Shown: positions 25,566-34,500, counted from the stretch's first letter. The stretch: 64,000 nucleotides of DNA from JBDTNL01 sp039933785 (GCA_039933785.1 JBDTNL010000007.1:1-64000); one strand, 5' to 3'. Numbers and translations are program-made. The notes: generated from the letters alone by a model not told the origin.

Positions 25566-25588
25566 GTCAAACTGGGGGCAGGTTTGAC
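25566..25588. repeat. REP-like palindromic element
   Basis: GTCAAAC and GTTTGAC flank TGGGGGCAG, a 7-base-pair stem with a G-rich loop. The sequence looks like the short palindromes dispersed by REP-associated (IS200-like) transposases in many genomes. It supplies the last codons and stop of the small minus-strand gene ending at 25567. Only one copy is visible here. Confidence 0.45.
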
Positions 25589-25776
25589 TTCGGTGCTGCG
25601 TTCCCACCGCCTGTGGAATCGACCGTCTGCGCACTCGGCTTCGCTGCTGAGCGCCGGAGCGCAATCACGGACTCACGGACCGCGGCGGCGGCGTGGACCT
25701 TTTCGGCCCAGGAGCGCGAGCCTCGGTTCGCCTGCCACGCCGCTTGTTGCGTCAGGATCCGACGCGGATCATCCAT
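25567..25776 (-). CDS. Small partner protein of the nucleotidyltransferase
   Basis: A 69-residue protein whose ATG overlaps the 3' end of the nucleotidyltransferase gene by 8 bases (ATGGATGA), so the pair is translationally coupled. The first 43 residues (AAWQANRGSRSWAEKVHAAA, then VRESVIALRR) match the pattern of short proteins found beside nucleotidyltransferases in presumed toxin-antitoxin-like pairs. The last 25 residues are low-complexity and end in a palindromic repeat, so the natural C-terminus has probably been replaced by an insertion. Confidence 0.6.
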   Translation of the reverse strand: MDDPRRILTQQAAWQANRGSRSWAEKVHAAAAVRESVIALRRSAAKPSAQTVDSTGGGNAAPKSNLPPV

Positions 25777-26278
25777 CGAGGAACCTCGCCGCGAATCTTT
25801 GCCAGGCCGAGCTCAGACCAAACCGATCCGCGAGCCGCGCGATCTCGTCCGCAGTCACGCATTCCGACTCGAGGAGCGCGAGAACGCGGGCGAAATCCTT
25901 CGACCGTCCGACGCTGAGTGCGATCACCGCGAGGTACGCCGGACGGACGACGCGGAGCGGAGCCCCCTCGAAATCAGCGGTATCGGCCTCGGTCATTGCG
26001 GCCACGGTGAGCTCGCTGAAGGCGGGCACGAATTGGACGGGCCAGGAGCCGACCCGGATGGCTTCTCCCTCGGCCTGGAAACCGCGATCGGCGCAAAAGC
26101 GGTAGATCTCGCTCAGAACGTCGATGCGATCAGACTCCGGAAGGCCCACGAGCACATCGACATCGAGCGTTGCCACCGCTTCGGTGTATCGCATCTGGGC
26201 GACGGCACCGAAGAGCGCGTAGTCGGTGACTGCGCCGGCGGCGCGCATCTCGTTGAGCAGGGGGGCGAGCGCCTTCAC
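25769..26278 (-). CDS. Minimal nucleotidyltransferase-like protein
   Basis: A 169-residue protein starting at a GTG. The N-terminus carries a polymerase-beta-type core: YALFGAVAQMRY (glycine of the hG[GS] motif kept, serine replaced by alanine) and TLDVDVLVG with the DxD metal ligands. The C-terminal half is helical. Such proteins are often the enzymatic member of nucleotidyltransferase/HEPN or MNT-type toxin-antitoxin pairs, and here a small coupled gene follows. Activity and target unknown; the altered first motif could reduce catalysis. Confidence 0.72.
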   Translation of the reverse strand: MKALAPLLNEMRAAGAVTDYALFGAVAQMRYTEAVATLDVDVLVGLPESDRIDVLSEIYRFCADRGFQAEGEAIRVGSWPVQFVPAFSELTVAAMTEADTADFEGAPLRVVRPAYLAVIALSVGRSKDFARVLALLESECVTADEIARLADRFGLSSAWQRFAARFLDG

Positions 26279-26297
26279 GATGGATGCCGGTCGCGGG

Positions 26298-27503
26298 CTA
26301 GAGCAGCCGTCGCCGTCGTCCGGACGGCTTGCTCGCCGCTTCCTTGTACGCTACGACCCCGGGCACCGTGCAGCGCGGCAGCGGCTCGCCGAGCTTGGCT
26401 TCGAGCTCGCGGATGAGGACCTTGTCCTGCCAGGTAGCGATGCTCGAGACGATGCCGTGGGCGCTGCCGCGCGCGGTGCGGCCGGCGCGGTGGATGTAGT
26501 CCTCGACGCTCTCGGGAAGGTCGAAGTTGATGATGTGCTGAATGCCTGGCACGTCGATGCCGCGCGAGGCGACATCGGTGGCGACGAGAATCCGGTGCTG
26601 GCCCTCGCGGAAGCCCTGCAAAGCCTCGATGCGTTGCTTCTGCGACAGATCCGAGTGAATGCGTTCGACCGGATGGCCATCGCGGACCAGGGCGCGCGAA
26701 AGCCATTCGGCATCGGAGCGCCGGCGGATGAAGACCAGGGTCGAGCCGAGCTCCTGGTTGAGCAGGGCGGTGAGGCAAGCCTTCTTGTTCTCGAGCTCGA
26801 CCATGTAGAGGCGGTGACTGATCCCGGCCGCGGCACCGCTCTCGGGCAGAATGTCGATGCGCTGCGGGGACTTTTGGAAGCGTTGCGTCAGGCGCTCGAT
26901 GGCCGGCGGCATGGTGGCCGAAAACATCATGGTCTGGCGGCTGGTAGGCAGCAGGGTGAGGATGCGCTGCATCTGCGGCATGAAGCCGAGGTCGAGCATG
27001 TGGTCGGCTTCGTCGAGTACCAGCTGCTCGATCTTGTTGAGCTCGACGTTGCCGCGCTCGTGATGGTCGAGCAGCCGCCCGGGGGTCGCCACCAGGATAT
27101 CGGGCTCGACACGCAGGGCGTCGGCCTGCGGCTTGATGCTCAGACCGCCGATCAGGCAGACGGTCAGCAGGTGGTGGTCTTCGCCGAAGATGTCGAGAAA
27201 CGCCTTGGTCTGCAGGGCAATCTCCCGCGTCGGGGAGAGGATCAGCCCGCGCACGCCGCGGCCATGGAGCAGCCGCTCGGCGAGCGGCAGGACGAACGCC
27301 GCGGTCTTGCCCGAGCCGGTCTCGGCCAGGCCGACGATGTCCTTGCCGGCTAGGGCCGGCGGGATGACCGCCGCCTGGATGGGTGTCGGGTGCTCGAAAC
27401 CGATTTCGTGGACCTTGCGCAGGATCTCTTCGGAGAGTCCCAACTGGCGGAAGGTGAGGCGGGTGGTTTCTACGGGATGCTGTGGAATCGCGCCGGTGAA
27501 CAT
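26298..27503 (-). CDS. DEAD-box ATP-dependent RNA helicase (RhlE-like)
   Basis: A 401-residue RNA helicase with the full motif series: Q motif near FEHPTPIQ, Walker A AETGSGKT, Ib TPGR, motif II VLDEADHML, motif III SATMPPA, and the C-terminal VATDVASRGIDVPG and HRAGRTAR. A short basic tail (KPSGRRRRLL) may bind RNA. Probably acts in ribosome assembly or mRNA turnover. TACAAT lies 9 bases before the ATG. Confidence 0.95.
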   Translation of the reverse strand: MFTGAIPQHPVETTRLTFRQLGLSEEILRKVHEIGFEHPTPIQAAVIPPALAGKDIVGLAETGSGKTAAFVLPLAERLLHGRGVRGLILSPTREIALQTKAFLDIFGEDHHLLTVCLIGGLSIKPQADALRVEPDILVATPGRLLDHHERGNVELNKIEQLVLDEADHMLDLGFMPQMQRILTLLPTSRQTMMFSATMPPAIERLTQRFQKSPQRIDILPESGAAAGISHRLYMVELENKKACLTALLNQELGSTLVFIRRRSDAEWLSRALVRDGHPVERIHSDLSQKQRIEALQGFREGQHRILVATDVASRGIDVPGIQHIINFDLPESVEDYIHRAGRTARGSAHGIVSSIATWQDKVLIRELEAKLGEPLPRCTVPGVVAYKEAASKPSGRRRRLL

Positions 27504-27512
27504 TCAGCGTTC

Positions 27513-27518
27513 ATTGTA
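27513..27518 (-). promoter_or_regulatory. -10 box of the DEAD-box helicase gene
   Basis: Minus-strand TACAAT, 9 bases before the ATG at 27503; no Shine-Dalgarno follows it. Confidence 0.45.
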
Positions 27519-27547
27519 GACCGGACGGGGTCAAGCAGGCGGGAGGG

Positions 27548-27553
27548 TATTCT
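27548..27553 (+). promoter_or_regulatory. -10 box of the GYF/AIM24 gene
   Basis: TATTCT, with a short leader carrying GGGAG 6 bases before the ATG at 27575. Confidence 0.4.
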
Positions 27554-27574
27554 TGAGGTCGAAGGGAGCTCTCC

Positions 27575-28597
27575 ATGGGCAGCAAAACTTGGTACGTCGC
27601 AGTTTCCGGTCGCCGCGAGGGGCCGATGAGCGCCGAGGACGTCATCGGCCGCATACGTGGCGGTCGCCTGTCGTCCAAAGACTCTGTATTCAACGAAGGC
27701 ATGGCGACTTGGGAACCGGCAGGCAGCCGGCCGGAGTTCGCCGCCGCGTTCGGGCCGCTGGGCGCGAGCGCCGCCGTTCCGCCGCCGCCACCGGCGGGAC
27801 AGGTGGCGCACGAGATCGACTACGAGATCGTCGGCGAGGAGATGCAGTTCGTCGAGATCACGCTCGACCCCAACGAAGCCTGCATCGCGGAGGCCGGGGC
27901 TTTCATGTACATGGACCCTGGTATCCAGATGGAGACCATCTTCGGCGACGGTTCTGCGCAGCAGCAGGGCGGCCTGATGGGCGCCTTGCTCGCCGCCGGG
28001 AAGCGAGTGCTGGTCGGCGAGTCGCTCTTCATGACCCTGTTCGGGAATACCGCGTCCACCCGCCAGAAGGTGGCGTTCGCGGCGCCCTATCCGGGCAGGA
28101 TCGTGCCTATGGATCTGCGCCAGCTGGGCGGCACGGTGCTTTGCCAAAAGGACGCCTTCTTGTGCGCCGCGAAGGGAATCTCGGTCGGCATCGCCTTTCA
28201 AAAGAAGCTCGGCACCGGCCTCTTCGGGGGCGAGGGGTTCATCCTTGAGAAGCTCCAAGGCGATGGTCTCGCCTTCGTGCACGCGAGCGGCGCCATCGTC
28301 TCGCGCCAGCTCGGAGCGGGAGAGACTCTGCGTGTCGACACCGGCTGCCTGGTCGCCTTCGAGCCGCGGGTGAACTACGACATCCAGATGGTGAGCGGCA
28401 TCAAGACCGCGCTCTTCGGCGGCGAGGGTTTGTTCTTCGCCACACTCACCGGTCCGGGCAAGGTCTGGATCCAGTCGCTGCCTTTCAGCCGCCTGGCGAG
28501 CCGCATCTACGCCGCGGCGCCGCAGGCGGGTGGCCATCGGCGCGAGGAGGGCTCGATTCTCGGTCCGCTCGGCAGCCTGCTCGGCGGTGACCGGTGA
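27575..28597 (+). CDS. GYF_2-AIM24 family protein
   Basis: A 340-residue protein. Residues 1-60 are a GYF_2-type domain (KTWYVAVSGRREGPMSAEDV, then ATWEPAG), a short module for protein-protein contacts. Residues about 80-300 are an AIM24/TIGR00266 domain, a beta-prism-like fold of unknown function (EITLDPNEACIAEAGAFMYM, GGEGFILEKLQGDG, ALFGGEGLFFATLTGPG). Bacterial members are often linked to stress or envelope genes. It overlaps the next gene by 4 bases (GTGA). Confidence 0.88.
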   Translation: MGSKTWYVAVSGRREGPMSAEDVIGRIRGGRLSSKDSVFNEGMATWEPAGSRPEFAAAFGPLGASAAVPPPPPAGQVAHEIDYEIVGEEMQFVEITLDPNEACIAEAGAFMYMDPGIQMETIFGDGSAQQQGGLMGALLAAGKRVLVGESLFMTLFGNTASTRQKVAFAAPYPGRIVPMDLRQLGGTVLCQKDAFLCAAKGISVGIAFQKKLGTGLFGGEGFILEKLQGDGLAFVHASGAIVSRQLGAGETLRVDTGCLVAFEPRVNYDIQMVSGIKTALFGGEGLFFATLTGPGKVWIQSLPFSRLASRIYAAAPQAGGHRREEGSILGPLGSLLGGDR

Positions 28598-28917
28598 GCG
28601 ATCTACCGGTCGCCTGCAGCCTGAGCGTGCCTGCGTTGCGCGAGCGCGAGGCCGGCCTGTTGCGGAGCCTGGCGGACCGCGTCGAGCAGCGCGAGGAGAT
28701 CGAGAACGGGCTGCGTCTGCGCTTTCCCGCGGAGGAAATCGTCCTGGCCGACATTGCCGAGTTGATCCGCCTCGAGCGCGCCTGCTGCCCGTTCTTGCGC
28801 TTCGAGCTCACCGTGGAGCCGTCGGGCGGTCCCCTTCACCTGCAGCTCTCCGGACCGCCGGGCACGCGGGAGTTTCTCGCCGGCCTGCCGCTCGGCGCGC
28901 CGCCCCGCTCGCAGTGA
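28594..28917 (+). CDS. Small conserved protein with a CCPF motif
   Basis: A 107-residue protein beginning at a GTG that overlaps the AIM24 stop. A first helix is followed by a beta-rich core with ELIRLERACCPFLRFELTVE and GTREFLAGL. The double cysteine and the 'L-E-R-x-C-C-P-F' signature recur in a small bacterial family whose role I cannot name; metal or thiol chemistry is possible. Its stop overlaps the region where the RlmL-like gene starts, so the three genes read as one operon. Confidence 0.7.
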   Translation: MSDLPVACSLSVPALREREAGLLRSLADRVEQREEIENGLRLRFPAEEIVLADIAELIRLERACCPFLRFELTVEPSGGPLHLQLSGPPGTREFLAGLPLGAPPRSQ

Positions 28918-28925
28918 GGGACGCA

Positions 28926-30062
28926 GTGAGCGACGAGATGCTGCGTCTGGTGGCGATCTGCGCCGCCGGCCTCGAGGAATTGCTCGCCGCGGAGCTCGAG
29001 ACCCTGGGCGTCGAGCAGATCGAGCCCGAACGCGGCGCCGTGGTGTTCACTGGCCAGTGGGCCGATTGCTGGCGGGCCAACTGGCGGCTGCGCACCGCGA
29101 ACCGCGTACTGGTCGAGCTCGCAAGCTTCGACGCTCCCGACGGCGATGCCTTGCACGCCGCGGCTCGCGCCCTGGTCGCCGGCCCGCTGGGCGATCTCCT
29201 GGTGCCCGAGCGCACCTTCGCGATCGAGGCCACCAGCACCGCTTCGCAAGTGCGCGACACGCGCTGGGCGGCGCTGCGCGTCAAGGACGGTCTCGCCGAC
29301 GGTCAACGCGATCGCTACGGCCGCCGCGCCTCGGTCGAGCGCGAAACACCCGACGTGCCGCTTCGCCTCCGCTTGCATCGCGATCACGCTACGCTGCTAC
29401 TCGATACCTCGGGCGAGGCGCTCGATCGGCGCGGCTATCGTGAGCGCACGACCCTGGCCCCCTTGCGTGAGCAGCTGGCCGCGGCCTGTGTGCTGGCTTC
29501 GGGTTGGGACGGCCGCGGGCCGGTGGTCGATCCCATGTGCGGCTCGGGCACGTTGCTGATCGAAGCGGCGTGGTTCGCGCAGGGCGTAGCGCCGGGGGCG
29601 CTCCGCACAGAGTGGGCCTTCGAGCGCTTTCCGGGCTTCGACGCCGCGCGCTTCGACGAGATTCGCGGTGAATCGATTCCGGCTCCGGGAGCCGATGTGC
29701 AGCTCTTCGGTAACGACGTGTCGTCCGAGGCGTTGCGGGCAGCCGGTCTCAACCTGGCGAACGCCGGCCTTGACCACCGCGCCCGCCTGCGACGCGGTGA
29801 CGCGCTGACCATGGCGCCGCCCGCGGCGGGCGGACCCGGGTTGGTCGTGGTCAATCCCCCCTATGGTGAGCGGCTCCCGAACGGCGACGACCCTTGGCGA
29901 GCCCTTGGGGACTGGCTAAAGCAGGGGTTCCGCGGTTGGAAAGCGGTCGTACTCGCGGGCGGCGACGGTCTCGGCAAGACCATCGGCCTCAAGCCGAAAC
30001 GACGCTGGCCGGTGCGCAACGGCGCCCTCGACGCGCGGATTCTGGTCTTCGAGCTTTACTGA
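28926..30062 (+). CDS. THUMP-domain RNA methyltransferase (RlmL-like)
   Basis: A 378-residue SAM-dependent N2-guanine methyltransferase. The N-terminal 150 residues are a ferredoxin-like/THUMP RNA-binding region (AGLEELLAAELETLG). The catalytic domain has DPMCGSGTLLIEAAW for SAM and the NPPYGERL active-site motif, as in RlmL (23S G2445). It lacks the second RlmK domain of E. coli RlmKL. The GTG at 28926 is chosen because GAGGG lies 5 bases upstream; a GTG at 28914 and an ATG at 28938 are in frame. Confidence 0.92.
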   Translation: MSDEMLRLVAICAAGLEELLAAELETLGVEQIEPERGAVVFTGQWADCWRANWRLRTANRVLVELASFDAPDGDALHAAARALVAGPLGDLLVPERTFAIEATSTASQVRDTRWAALRVKDGLADGQRDRYGRRASVERETPDVPLRLRLHRDHATLLLDTSGEALDRRGYRERTTLAPLREQLAAACVLASGWDGRGPVVDPMCGSGTLLIEAAWFAQGVAPGALRTEWAFERFPGFDAARFDEIRGESIPAPGADVQLFGNDVSSEALRAAGLNLANAGLDHRARLRRGDALTMAPPAAGGPGLVVVNPPYGERLPNGDDPWRALGDWLKQGFRGWKAVVLAGGDGLGKTIGLKPKRRWPVRNGALDARILVFELY

Positions 30063-30097
30063 GCCGCGGGCTTGGGCAGTGCGTCCTGGGGGGTCGC

Positions 30098-30103
30098 TAT
30101 GAT
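30098..30103 (+). promoter_or_regulatory. -10 box of the OmpA-like gene
   Basis: TATGAT, about 18 bases before the ATG at 30122, with GAGGAG in the short leader. Confidence 0.5.
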
Positions 30104-30121
30104 ACGGCCGAGGAGACACCC

Positions 30122-31333
30122 ATGCTCGAGTCAATGCCTCGGATCGGCTGGGCCGTGGGCCTTGTGCTGATGGCGATTCCGGTTGGCGCGGCTGCCGAAG
30201 AGGTCAGCCTGGCGTCCTACGGCGATGGCGCCACGTTGGTGCAGAAAGCCGACGAATACGGCGGCGGCTGGACGGGGGAATGGCTGCTCGACGAACGCCC
30301 ACAATCCGGTTGGGCGTCTCCGGAGAAGCGGCTCGGCCCGCACGTGTTCGTGATTGCGCTGCCCGAGAAGAGCGCCGTGTCGCGACTCGAGTTCGACACC
30401 CAGAGCATCGACGGTGACGGTCGCGGCGCGAAGAACGTGCGGCTCGAGATCTCGGACACTAGCGCGTCGACGGGATTCGTACCGCTCGCCAGCGTGACGC
30501 TCCAGGACCGCGCCGATCGGCAATCCTTCCCGGTCGCCGCCACAGCCGCGGGTCGCTTCTTACGACTTACCGTGCTCGACAATCATGGCGCGGCGGACTA
30601 CACCGAGCTGATGGATGTGCGCGCCTATGGCAGACAGCTCACAAACTCCCCCATGGCCGATGTCAGCGGCACGTACGAGACCAACTTCAACGATTTTCAT
30701 GTGCTCCAGCAGAGCACATCCTTGGTGGGGTGTTACGAATACAAGGAAGGCGTTCTCGTCGGCGGGCTCGAAGGACACGTGATGAAGCTCACTTGGCGGG
30801 AGGGTCCGGACCATGGCCCCGCATTGATGGTGTTCTCTCCCGACGGTAAGGAGTTCACCGGCTTCTGGGGCCGGGGCGAGGATGGCGTGTTCTCCGGCGG
30901 GCGCTGGGACGGCAAGAAGAAGAGCTCCGTGGTCGGTACTTGCCCGCACTGGAAGGGTGACGCCCAGACCCAGCTTCAGCACGATCTCGCGACCGAGGGC
31001 CACGTGCGTTTCTACGGCATCAATTTCGATTCCGATTCGGGAGTGATTCGCGACGAGTCCAAGCCGGCGCTCGATCGTCTGGCGGCCGTGCTGAAGGCGC
31101 ATTTGGATTGGAAACTCACCGTCGAAGGGCATACCGACAGCCTGGCGGGCGCGGCGCACAACCAGACCTTGTCGCAGGCACGCGCTGACGCCGTCAAGGC
31201 GTACCTGACCCGCGCGGGAATCGAGGCGGGACGCCTGCGGACGGTGGGCCTCGGTGCCACCAAGCCGGTCGCGAGCAACGACAGCGCCGCCGGCCGGGCC
31301 GAGAACCGTCGGGTCGAGCTGGTCAGGAACTGA
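30122..31333 (+). CDS. OmpA-family protein with discoidin-like N-terminal domain
   Basis: A 403-residue envelope protein. A signal peptide ends near GAAAEE. Residues about 28-170 resemble a galactose-binding/discoidin fold (SRLEFDTQS, NVRLEISDT, RFLRLTVLDNHGA). A beta-rich middle follows, then a C-terminal OmpA peptidoglycan-binding domain (INFDSDSGVIRDESKPALDR, TVEGHTDSLAGAAHNQTLS, LGATKPVASND, NRRVELVRN). It should bind peptidoglycan non-covalently in the periplasm. The start is set by GAGGAG just upstream. Confidence 0.88.
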   Translation: MLESMPRIGWAVGLVLMAIPVGAAAEEVSLASYGDGATLVQKADEYGGGWTGEWLLDERPQSGWASPEKRLGPHVFVIALPEKSAVSRLEFDTQSIDGDGRGAKNVRLEISDTSASTGFVPLASVTLQDRADRQSFPVAATAAGRFLRLTVLDNHGAADYTELMDVRAYGRQLTNSPMADVSGTYETNFNDFHVLQQSTSLVGCYEYKEGVLVGGLEGHVMKLTWREGPDHGPALMVFSPDGKEFTGFWGRGEDGVFSGGRWDGKKKSSVVGTCPHWKGDAQTQLQHDLATEGHVRFYGINFDSDSGVIRDESKPALDRLAAVLKAHLDWKLTVEGHTDSLAGAAHNQTLSQARADAVKAYLTRAGIEAGRLRTVGLGATKPVASNDSAAGRAENRRVELVRN

Positions 31334-31358
31334 GCCTCTCGTCCTCGAGCCAGCGGCC

Positions 31359-32714
31359 ATGACGTGGGCGTATCGCCTGGTGCGCGCGTTGGCGCGCGTT
31401 ATTGCGGGCCTCTTCTATCGCGATCTCGGGTTGATCGGCGGCGAGCACTTTCCGGCGAGTGGGCCGGTGATCGTGGCCGCCAATCACCAGAACGCGCTAG
31501 TCGATCCCATGCTGATGGTCGCGGCCTTGCCGCGGGCGCTCCGGCCGCTCGCCAAGGCGCCCTTGTTCAAGCACCCGTTGATTCGCCCGTTCCTCTCCGC
31601 GGTTGGCGCGCTGCCCGTTCACCGCACCAAGGAATCGAGCGGCGATCCAAAACGCAACGACGCCATGTTTCAGGCCGCCGCCAACGCCCTGCAGCGCGGC
31701 GAGGCGCTGCTCATCTTTCCCGAAGGCGTCGGCCACTTCGAGCCCATGCTGCAGCCGTTGCGAACCGGCGCGGCGCGAATGCTGCTCAGTGCCGAAGCCC
31801 AGGGTGCGCCGCCGGTCACCTTGCTACCCGTCGGACTGGTCTTCCGCAAGCCCGGGCGATTTCGCGCCGGCGCCGGCGCCGTGCTGGTGGGCGAAGCGAT
31901 CGAAACGCGCGACTGCGTCGTGCTGTTCGCCACCCAACCCGAAGCCGCCGTGCGCACCCTGACTACCCGGCTGGAGGAAGGTCTGCGCCACCAAATCATC
32001 GAGGCCGACACTTGGCGGACCGAGCATCTCCTGCGGGTTGCCGAAGAAGTCTGGCGAGAAGAGCATGGAACTGAGACCGCCGATGCGCCGCGCGACCCAC
32101 TGGAGCGCACGCGCTGGCTGGGCCGCATCGCCCGCGGCTACCGCTTTCTGCTCTCGCGCGAGCCTGAACGCTTGCGCCGGCTGCGGCGCGGTCTCGAGGC
32201 GTATTCGGAAGTACTCGAACGCGCTGGCCTGCGCGGCCGCCATCTCGGGCAGTCGTATTCTTTCGCGGGAGTCGCGCGCTTCACCGTACGCGAGGGGCTC
32301 TTGCTTCTGATCACGCTCCCGTTGGCGGCCCTCGGAGTGATCCTGCACGGAACCGCGTTCTGGGCGACCGACACCGCGGTTCGTCTGGCGAATCCGAGCC
32401 CGGACACCGAGGCGACGTACAAGATTTTCGGCGGCCTGCTCTTCTACCCGCTGACTTGGGCGGTCGAGGCGTGGCTGGCATGGAACGTGGGTGGGCCGTG
32501 GGCACTTGCTGCCTTCATCGGTCTACTTATGCCCTGTGGCTTCTTCGCGCTCGGCTGGCGCGAGCGCGTCTCGCGCGGCGCGCGGGAGGCGCGCGGGCTC
32601 TATCGCTTCTTGCGGCATCCGGACCTACTCGCTCACCTCGCTCGCCGCCGCGAAGAGCTCGCGACCGAGCTCGCTGCTCTGGCCGCCACGGTGCCCCCGG
32701 AGGTTCTCGAATGA
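31359..32714 (+). CDS. Glycerol-3-phosphate/lysophospholipid acyltransferase
   Basis: A 451-residue membrane acyltransferase of the PlsC superfamily. The catalytic motif is NHQNALVDP, the H-x5-D spacing of the Gat1/Gat2-like LPLAT subgroup, not the H-x4-D of PlsC. IFPEGVGH replaces the usual FPEGTRS. Two hydrophobic hairpins in the C-terminal 150 residues anchor it. It acylates a glycerophosphate-type acceptor in phospholipid synthesis or remodelling. Its stop overlaps the MFS gene by 4 bases (ATGA). Confidence 0.88.
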   Translation: MTWAYRLVRALARVIAGLFYRDLGLIGGEHFPASGPVIVAANHQNALVDPMLMVAALPRALRPLAKAPLFKHPLIRPFLSAVGALPVHRTKESSGDPKRNDAMFQAAANALQRGEALLIFPEGVGHFEPMLQPLRTGAARMLLSAEAQGAPPVTLLPVGLVFRKPGRFRAGAGAVLVGEAIETRDCVVLFATQPEAAVRTLTTRLEEGLRHQIIEADTWRTEHLLRVAEEVWREEHGTETADAPRDPLERTRWLGRIARGYRFLLSREPERLRRLRRGLEAYSEVLERAGLRGRHLGQSYSFAGVARFTVREGLLLLITLPLAALGVILHGTAFWATDTAVRLANPSPDTEATYKIFGGLLFYPLTWAVEAWLAWNVGGPWALAAFIGLLMPCGFFALGWRERVSRGAREARGLYRFLRHPDLLAHLARRREELATELAALAATVPPEVLE

Positions 32715-33952
32715 GGCGAATTCGCTCGGCTCCGGTGGCGCTGTCGCTGCTGAGCGGCCTCAACGTTTTGAACTATCTCGACCGCTACGTCGGGGCCGCG
32801 GTCTTGCCCCTCATGCTGGCGGCGTTCTCGCTCACCGACGCCCAGGGCGGCATGCTGCAATCGGCGTTCATCGTCGTCTATTCGCTCATGTCGCCCGTCG
32901 CGGGCTGGTTCGGGGACCGCCGCGCTCGACTCCCGCTCGCGGCGCTCGGCGTGCTGATCTGGAGCTTTGCGACGCTTGGCACCGCGGCGGCGCCGACCTT
33001 CGCGTTGCTCCTCTGCGCCCGCGCTCTGATCGGTGTCGGTGAAGCGAGCTACGGCGTGATCACGCCGGCCCTGGTGTCCGACTACTACCCGGCCGAACGT
33101 CGGGCGCGCGCCCTGGCGATTTTCTACGCCGCGATTCCTGTCGGTACGGCGCTCGGCTACGTGGTGGGCGGCTCCGTAGGTACCCATTGGGGATGGCGCC
33201 AGGCCTTCCTGGTCGCGGGCTTGCCCGGTGCGCTGCTCGGATTGTCGCTGCTGCTCCTCGAAGAGCCGCCGCGCGGGGGCAGCGATCGCGCCGTTCACGG
33301 CGCAGCGGCGGAGCCGGTGGGCCCGGGTCTGCGCGATACCTGGCGGGCCTTGAGCTCGCGCCGGAGCTATCTCTTCAACACGATGGCTCAGATGCTGTAC
33401 ACCTTCGCGATGGGTGGCCTCGCCACCTGGATGCCCACTTACTTCGTGCGTGTGCGGGGTCTGCCTCTCGAAACGGCGACCACCCGCTTCGGGCTCGCGC
33501 TGGTGCTGGCGGGGTTCGGCGGAACGCTGCTCGGCGGCTACCTGGCCGACAAGCTTCACCACCGCATCCGCGCCGCGACCTTCATGATTTCCGGCCTTGG
33601 GCTGATCTTCTCGCTCGCCTTCACTTGCCTCGCGGTGCTCCACCCGGTGCCGTGGGTCTACTGGACGGGCATGTTCGTCACGCTGCTGTTGCTCTTCCTG
33701 AACATCGGGCCGCTGAACGCAGCGCTTGCCAACGTCCTACCGGCCGGCCTGCGGGCCCGCGGCTTTGCCGTGACCACCATGCTCATGCATCTGTTCGGTG
33801 ATGCCGCGTCGCCTTGGCTGATCGGGGTCGCGTCCGATCGCATCGGCTTGACCTTGCCGATTCTGGTGTGCGGAGTGCTGCTGGCGCTTGCCGGAGTCCT
33901 GCTGCTCGTCGGCCGGGGGGCGCTCGAACGCGACCTCGCCATTGCTGGATAG
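32711..33952 (+). CDS. MFS transporter (Spinster-like)
   Basis: A 413-residue twelve-helix major facilitator. NYLDRYVGAAVLP in helix 1, GWFGDRRARLPL after helix 2 and LIGVGEASYGVITPALVSDYYPAERRARAL resemble the Spns group, which moves sphingolipids, lysophospholipids or small acids. Overlap with an acyltransferase gene makes a lysophospholipid substrate plausible, because Spns proteins can export lysolipids. That is inference. Confidence 0.85.
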   Translation: MRRIRSAPVALSLLSGLNVLNYLDRYVGAAVLPLMLAAFSLTDAQGGMLQSAFIVVYSLMSPVAGWFGDRRARLPLAALGVLIWSFATLGTAAAPTFALLLCARALIGVGEASYGVITPALVSDYYPAERRARALAIFYAAIPVGTALGYVVGGSVGTHWGWRQAFLVAGLPGALLGLSLLLLEEPPRGGSDRAVHGAAAEPVGPGLRDTWRALSSRRSYLFNTMAQMLYTFAMGGLATWMPTYFVRVRGLPLETATTRFGLALVLAGFGGTLLGGYLADKLHHRIRAATFMISGLGLIFSLAFTCLAVLHPVPWVYWTGMFVTLLLLFLNIGPLNAALANVLPAGLRARGFAVTTMLMHLFGDAASPWLIGVASDRIGLTLPILVCGVLLALAGVLLLVGRGALERDLAIAG

Positions 33953-34031
33953 GCAGCGGAGCCTGATAGGTTCGCAAGAGCGAGTTGTTCGGCATCGATT
34001 TGCCCCGAAGAGGGCGACAAGGAGAAGCGTC

Positions 34032-34478
34032 ATGGGTTTGCTCGACGAATTGGCAGGTCAGGTCTTGGGCGGCGGTGGTGCCGCAACCGGTGCGAGCGCG
34101 GTGAACACCGCGGGAGTCGCCGAAGCGGTTCTGGGAATGCTGCACAATCACGGCGGCATCGGTGGCCTGGCGCAGGTCTTCCAGCAGAAGGGGCTGGGCG
34201 ACTTGATGAATCACTGGATCAGCACGGGCCCCAATCCGGCCATGACACCCGACCAGGCGCACAGCGTGTTCGGGACCGCACAAATCTCGGCGATCGCCCA
34301 GAAGTTGGGAATCAATCCGCAGATGGCGGCTGGGGCAATCGCCGCGATGCTACCGACGATCATCGATCACCTGACCCCGAACGGGACGATTCCAACTCCG
34401 CAGACGCAGCAGGCCTCAGGCGGTTCGCTGCTCGAACAGGGTCTCGGAATGCTCCGCAACAGCGGCTTGCTGGGCTAG
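34032..34478 (+). CDS. YidB-like DUF937 protein
   Basis: A 148-residue helical protein of the YidB/DUF937 family: MGLLDELAGQVLG at the start, a HNHGGIGGLAQVFQQKGLGD core and IAAMLPTIIDHLTPNG. Function unknown; the cytosolic YidB fold contains repeated Gly-rich helical turns. AAGGAG lies 8 bases before the ATG. A strong terminator follows. Confidence 0.9.
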   Translation: MGLLDELAGQVLGGGGAATGASAVNTAGVAEAVLGMLHNHGGIGGLAQVFQQKGLGDLMNHWISTGPNPAMTPDQAHSVFGTAQISAIAQKLGINPQMAAGAIAAMLPTIIDHLTPNGTIPTPQTQQASGGSLLEQGLGMLRNSGLLG

Positions 34479-34500
34479 CAAACCGCGCAGGGCGTACGGG

